Positions 61,168 through 64,000 of a stretch of DNA of 64,000 bases are shown here, in pieces. The notes below the pieces were generated by a model. It did no database searches and was not told where the DNA came from. It saw only the letters and a program-made list of their open reading frames with translations. The stretch is from Marinobacterium aestuarii (GTDB lineage: Bacteria; Pseudomonadota; Gammaproteobacteria; Pseudomonadales; Balneatricaceae). Each line of letters begins with the position of its first letter. Position 1 is the first letter of the stretch. The DNA lies in contig NZ_CP015839.1 in the NCBI RefSeq assembly GCF_001651805.1, positions 3,658,001-3,722,000 of the forward strand, read 5' to 3'. Made by a program: the position numbers and the translations under genes.

Positions 61168-61704
61168 GCGAGAGCATTTTCATCTTACATCGGCCCATTG
61201 CGATGGATGAGACGAGATTAAGGTGACTGTGTTGGAGCTTGTGCAGGCTGGGGTATCGGAGCGGTTTGATGGCTCATGTTGCGCCTTGCTGGCGCGTTAC
61301 TGGCAAAGAAAGCAACCAAAGCTCTTGACCTTGAAGAATGCGCCCCGATGAAGCCTATTCGCTGCGCTCTAAGATCATTCAGCGGGCTGCGGCTTTCAAG
61401 GTGAGGAGTTGGTACATCCATGTACCTCATCGCAGGCGCATCAGTCCCTGTTGCGCCCCTTCGGGCCTGATCGCCGAATGACCTCAGTGCTCGCCGGCAT
61501 ATGGCCATGGATGGCCGGTAGCCAGAAAATGCAGGAGCAATTTTTTGCTCATAAGGGGGAAGCAAGAGCCGCTCTGATGTTTCGGTGGCAGTAGGCCACT
61601 AGAGCACGTTCATCTTACCTCGACCATATCCGGCCGCCTCGAAGTAAGGAAGTACTCAAAACAACCTCGATCGACAGATAAGTGTTTCGTGAAAATGCTC
61701 TAGA
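61168..61704 (+). repeat. MITE-like element 2 (~537 bp)
   Basis: Homologous to 54338-54831 along its length: GAGAGCATTTTCATCTTACATCGG-type head, repeated head at 61599 (CTAGAGCACGTTCATC), and terminal TGAAAATGCTCTAG. It differs by a ~50-bp insert around 61495-61550 carrying GGCCATGGATGGCC (61503-61516) and GCAGGAGC, i.e. the palindrome family has landed inside it. GTACATCCATGTAC at 61412-61425. Confidence 0.85.
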
Positions 61705-61810
61705 TGGGGCACTGAATATCAAATACGAATAGACGCCAACCGCTCGCATACAGACACGCTCAAATCGGCGCAAAGAAAAAAGAAGAAGAGAAGAAAGCAT
61801 GAAGGTAACG

Positions 61811-61840
61811 AAAAAGCACCACCCGGAGACCCGGGTGGGA
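61811..61840 (-). terminator. Terminator of the NicB-like gene
   Basis: Minus strand CCACCCGGGTC-TC-CGGGTGG hairpin followed by GCTTTTTC, about 10 bp after the stop codon at 61849. Confidence 0.8.
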
Positions 61841-61848
61841 ATGGGATA

Positions 61849-63999
61849 TCAATGCGTGCCGGCGTGCGCCCGGTAATGCGCTACCTTGCCGGCAATGTCC
61901 TGCCAGCCGGGCTGGCCGGCGCCGAAGCGCAGGCGCAGATATTCGACCAGAGACGTAATCTGCTGATCACTCAGACTGTCCTTGAAGCCCGGCATGGCGC
62001 CGATATTCGGTAATTCCAGCTGCTTGGCTTGTACGCCATAGAGGATGGTCTGGATCACATTATCCGGCGTACTGCTGTGCAGGTTCGAATTCAGCGCCAG
62101 GGATGTCTGGGCGTCCGTGAAGGACGGGAAATCACTTTCAGTGTGACAGGCAGCACAGGCCGCTTCATAAACCCTCTGCCCGGCGTCCAGGGCTGAGGGG
62201 CTGACCGCGGCCCTGCTTTTCAACAGTTCAGCCTGGGCCTGCAAGGCCGTTTCAGGCGCAGGCTCTGCATTGCTGTAGGACGCCACATAGTGCGCGATGG
62301 CCCGCACATCCTGCTCCGGCAACTCAGCCAGCCCCGCCACCACCGGCGCCATCGGACCGGCCGCCACACCGTGCATATCCGATGCACCGAATCGCAGGTA
62401 GTCATAGAGTGCGTCTTCGGTCCAGGGCACCGGCGCCTTGGATAGACTGTTGAGCGCAGGCGCCTCCCAGCCATCCACCAGAGCACCGCTAAAATAATCA
62501 GCACCCGACTTTTCGGCACCCATGGCATTGCGCGGCGTATGGCAGGCACTGCAATGACCCAGGCCTTCCGCCAGATAAGCGCCCCGGTTCCAGAGTTCAG
62601 ACCTTGCGGGGTCTGGCTGAAAGGGACTGGGGTCATGAAACAGCGTATTCCAGCCGGCCATCAGCGGCCGGTAACTGAAGGGGAAGCTCATCTCAGGCTG
62701 GGGCGTTTCGGATCGAACCGCCGGCTGCGCCATCAGATAAGCATAGAGCGCCTGCATGTCCGATTCGCTGATCTTGGCAAAAGCGGTATAGGGGAACGCC
62801 GGATACAGGTTGCGGCCATCCCGACTGATACCCTGGCGCATGGCGCGATCAAACGCCTCAAAGGACCAGCGACCGATACCGGTGTCCTCGTCGGGCGTCA
62901 GGTTGGTGCTGTAAAGGGTGCCGAAGGGGGTATCAAAGGCTCGACCACCCACGTTCTCAGCCCCCTCCAGATCGGTATGACAAACCACGCAGTCGCCTGC
63001 GGCGGCGACCAGCCGGCCGCGCTCAATGGTGGCCGCCGAGTACAGATTGGCGGCGGGCCTGGAGATGGGCTCGATAGCCCCCTTCCAGGGCCAGGCGATG
63101 GCAAGCACACCGACCGAAGACGCAACAGCCACAGTCGCCAGCGAACGCCAGCGCGATTTGTCGGGTGCTGCGTACTGCCGCTTCACCGGCGCCAGTTCAG
63201 CCCGGATCCGATCCGCCGCAAAAGGCGGTTCACGAAAACGAATACCGGTGGCGTTATAGAGCGCGTTGGCAATCACGGCCACCGCCGGATGCAGCACGCC
63301 TGCATCATAGCGCAGCGGCATCGATGCACCGGGCTTTGCGACAGGTCCCGATGCGGGCGTCGCAGGTGGCGCAACCAGATCAATTGCAACGGGCAGCCCA
63401 GCCATTGCAGGCGTCCCGTCCGGCGCCTCAGCTCGCCCCCACTGATCGAAACCTTCCTGCCCCAGCAGCAGCGGCTCATTGCCCTCGAGCATTTCGCGCT
63501 GCAACTGCTCACGCAGCGCTTCCTGATCAATGGCTGCGCCGGAATCCTGCCCGACGACGATCCGGTTAAGCAGCACCTCTCCGGTCACCCTGTTGACCTC
63601 GATGTCCGCGACCCAGGCCGATCGGGTACCCTGCTCTGCATCACCGTTATCGGCCGGGCTATGGGCATAGGCGAAGCCACGCCCGCGCAGAATATCCCCC
63701 TGTTCAGCCGCGGCCAGGCCATGATCCGGCTCCGGGGTCCATTGCGCCTGCTGTGCCACCGAATCGATCAGGGCACGACCGCGCGCATCCGTCAGGTGAT
63801 CGCGACGAAACGCCACCGGATCGGCACCCAGATCCCGGGCCAGCTCATCGACAAAGGACTCCCGCGCGAAGGTATCCTGCAGCGGCGCCTGAGCAGGCGC
63901 GCGATAAGCCTGGGTGCTTGCACCCGGCTGTCGCACTTTACTCTGACCAAAGTCATACAGCGCCCTGGCATTCGCACCGACCGCCTGCAGGGGCTGCAA
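61849..63999 (-). CDS. NicB-like molybdenum hydroxylase fused to three cytochrome c domains (5' end beyond window)
   Basis: At least 716 residues in frame; the true start lies right of the window. The visible first ~275 residues are the C-terminal part of a xanthine-dehydrogenase-family molybdopterin subunit (ASTQAYRAPAQAPLQDTFARES, DIEVNRVTGEVLLNRIVVG, HPAVAVIANALYNATGIRFRE). A single helix (~287-303) follows, then three CXXCH haem sites at residues 337-341 (CVVCH), 483-487 (CSACH) and 615-619 (CAACH). This layout is that of nicotinate hydroxylase NicB and isoquinoline/aldehyde oxidoreductase relatives, which pass electrons to cytochromes. The GxGE segment that carries the catalytic Glu is not seen; KPGAS stands there instead. 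Confidence 0.82.
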   Translation of the reverse strand: MQPLQAVGANARALYDFGQSKVRQPGASTQAYRAPAQAPLQDTFARESFVDELARDLGADPVAFRRDHLTDARGRALIDSVAQQAQWTPEPDHGLAAAEQGDILRGRGFAYAHSPADNGDAEQGTRSAWVADIEVNRVTGEVLLNRIVVGQDSGAAIDQEALREQLQREMLEGNEPLLLGQEGFDQWGRAEAPDGTPAMAGLPVAIDLVAPPATPASGPVAKPGASMPLRYDAGVLHPAVAVIANALYNATGIRFREPPFAADRIRAELAPVKRQYAAPDKSRWRSLATVAVASSVGVLAIAWPWKGAIEPISRPAANLYSAATIERGRLVAAAGDCVVCHTDLEGAENVGGRAFDTPFGTLYSTNLTPDEDTGIGRWSFEAFDRAMRQGISRDGRNLYPAFPYTAFAKISESDMQALYAYLMAQPAVRSETPQPEMSFPFSYRPLMAGWNTLFHDPSPFQPDPARSELWNRGAYLAEGLGHCSACHTPRNAMGAEKSGADYFSGALVDGWEAPALNSLSKAPVPWTEDALYDYLRFGASDMHGVAAGPMAPVVAGLAELPEQDVRAIAHYVASYSNAEPAPETALQAQAELLKSRAAVSPSALDAGQRVYEAACAACHTESDFPSFTDAQTSLALNSNLHSSTPDNVIQTILYGVQAKQLELPNIGAMPGFKDSLSDQQITSLVEYLRLRFGAGQPGWQDIAGKVAHYRAHAGTH

Positions 64000-64000
64000 A

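Larger units (their letters stand above)
60981..61848. repeat. Gene-free region holding MITE-like element 2
   Basis: Nearly 900 bp without a gene. It is dominated by the element at 61168-61704; the flanks are unremarkable, ending with the terminator of the NicB-like gene. Confidence 0.65.

Overview
The window looks like chromosomal DNA of a GC-rich gammaproteobacterium, most plausibly a marine, Oceanospirillales-like heterotroph. This is an inference from gene content: two compatible-solute ABC uptake systems, a mechanosensitive channel, a long-form isocitrate lyase, a type III glutamine synthetase, a tripartite tricarboxylate transporter and many catabolic enzymes and single-gene regulators. 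No rRNA, tRNA or CRISPR array was seen.

Layout. 1-7.5 kb: a MocR-type regulator running off the left edge, the CcoG oxidase-assembly ferredoxin, small exported proteins, a pirin-like dioxygenase preceded by what looks like an internally deleted DoxX, a DsbA-fold isomerase and thiol peroxidase. 7.5-12.4 kb: an MFS exporter, a LysR regulator and the divergent isocitrate lyase. 13-22 kb: a four-gene OpuC-type osmoprotectant ABC transporter in line with a nitrilase-family amidase and an MmgE/PrpD protein, facing an amidohydrolase, an unusual alpha/beta hydrolase and a GlxA/GbdR-type AraC regulator. I read this as one uptake-and-catabolism locus for an unidentified nitrogenous carboxylate. 22-30 kb: KatG, MscS, small proteins and a ProVWX-type betaine transporter. 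31-35 kb: a NemR-like regulator, YqhD-like aldehyde reductase, CurA-like reductase and DJ-1 protein, with two identical operators, forming an electrophile-defence regulon. 35-40 kb: type III glutamine synthetase with an NtrC-type site, and FolE2/DUF1826 diverging from a Zur-type box.

40-49.2 kb is the accessory region. A lone R-body (RebB) gene lies beside an IS630 element that has been hit in turn by an IS21-family and an IS3-family element. Both boundaries can be placed by target duplications, and removing the inserts restores an exact 344-codon transposase. To the right is a relic integron: a frameshifted, truncated integrase start, an attI-like core, two AT-rich cassettes with recognisable attC sites, and the 5' end of a group II intron-like element.

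49-64 kb: a glycerate kinase/CdaR/pyruvate kinase locus, a MocR-LysE exporter pair with palindromic operators, a TctCBA transporter, and the C-terminal part of a NicB-like molybdenum hydroxylase fused to cytochrome c domains, which runs off the right edge. The gene-free gaps carry dispersed repeats: two MITE-like ~500-bp elements with terminal inverted repeats, a hairpin module in four copies, palindromes whose arms vary but stay complementary, and heptanucleotide tandem repeats.
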